DNA from: Thermococci archaeon
Lineage (GTDB): Archaea; Methanobacteriota_B; Thermococci; Thermococcales; Thermococcaceae
Reading direction: 5' to 3'
Assembly: GCA_003663695.1 (NCBI GenBank)
Contig: QMUB01000080.1
Location: 1-6,335, forward strand
Length of the DNA stretch: 6,335 bases
A program made the translations under genes and the position numbers. Below the pieces are notes generated by a model. That model had not been told where the DNA came from. It saw only the letters and a list, made by a program, of their open reading frames with translations, and searched no databases. Shown one piece after another: positions 6,122 to 6,335 of this stretch; the first letter of the stretch is position 1, and each line of letters begins with the position of its first letter.

Positions 6122-6335
6122 GGTGGAAAGCGGCAGTCTTGATACTCCTTTTTCTAGCTTCAGCTCTGCCTGCTTATTCCTTTCAGTTTTCAAAGGTAAT
6201 CGATGGAAGGCTGGAGGGAAACAGGACGTTTAAAATCCATGTGGCAGTCCCTCCCGAGTACAGAATCATATGAGTCAGGCTGCTGTTTAATTCCAGTGTA
6301 AAGTGCAATGCATCGGCATTCTACAGGATGGTTCA
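6118..6335 (+). pseudogene. Paralogous exported protein, interrupted by in-frame TGA at codon 52 and cut by window edge
   Basis: An ATG overlapping the previous stop, with GAGGTG at 6106-6111 six bases upstream, opens a frame beginning MRWKAAVLILLFLASALPAY, a clear signal peptide. The frame meets TGA at 6271-6273. Beyond it the same frame stays open to the window end and still reads like protein (VRLLFNSSVKCNASAFYRMV). The segment resembles the upstream protein: FQFS against FTFS just after the signal peptide, NRTFK against NTTFK, and a cysteine 11 residues after the stop. In the upstream protein, Trp62 lies exactly 11 residues before Cys73, so the stop aligns with a tryptophan. A TGG-to-TGA substitution or a base-call error is the simplest explanation. 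Without the rest of the gene I cannot say whether it is a true pseudogene. The intact product would presumably be another surface protein. Confidence 0.65.

Noticed and set aside
6271..6273. TGA as a selenocysteine codon
   Set aside because: Selenocysteine is known in some methanogens and Asgard archaea but not, to my knowledge, in Thermococcales. The position matches a tryptophan in the paralogue rather than a redox cysteine.
1..6335. CRISPR arrays, insertion sequences, tRNA genes, long inverted repeats
   Set aside because: No regularly spaced repeats, transposase-like frames, tRNA-like cloverleaf segments or long inverted repeats were seen on either strand by eye.

Overview
The window looks like chromosomal DNA of a hyperthermophilic euryarchaeon of the order Thermococcales (Thermococcus, Pyrococcus or a relative). 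The evidence is archaeal-type T/A-rich TATA elements, Shine-Dalgarno sequences of the GGTGA/GGAGG type usually followed by a five-base spacer, heavy use of AGG/AGA and ATA codons, very tight gene packing, and gene families typical of that order. The genus call is inference from style. No rRNA, tRNA, CRISPR array or insertion sequence was found.

Layout. (1) Bases 1-445, minus strand: the nearly complete gene for the large (catalytic) subunit of molybdopterin synthase (MoaE), running off the left edge. (2) Bases 446-543: a short divergent promoter region. (3) Bases 544-3026, plus strand: a three-gene operon with junctions of -4 and 0 bases, encoding a membrane protein with a C-terminal TrkA-C (RCK-C) domain, a COG3199-type NAD-kinase-like protein, and a MobA-like molybdopterin guanylyltransferase. 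(4) Bases 3006-4901, minus strand: a two-gene operon encoding a highly acidic TPR-repeat protein and then a GNAT acetyltransferase. The acetyltransferase gene overlaps the end of mobA tail to tail by 21 bases. (5) Bases 4902-5143: a divergent intergenic region holding TATA candidates, a perfect but unassigned Shine-Dalgarno sequence with tiny ORFs, and a short upstream ORF whose stop lies in the next gene's Shine-Dalgarno. (6) Bases 5144-6335, plus strand: two overlapping genes for exported, Cys-containing, probably glycosylated surface proteins. The second is interrupted by an in-frame TGA at codon 52 and runs off the right edge.

Working together: moaE and mobA both belong to molybdenum/tungsten pyranopterin cofactor synthesis, which in Thermococcales mainly serves tungsten enzymes. 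They sit on opposite sides of a shared promoter region, with the ion-transport-like and NAD-kinase-like genes between them. The TPR/GNAT pair looks like an independent unit. The least explained part is the tandem surface-protein pair at the right end. The two N-terminal regions align, and the premature TGA in the second falls exactly where the first has a tryptophan, so a TGG-to-TGA change is the simplest reading.
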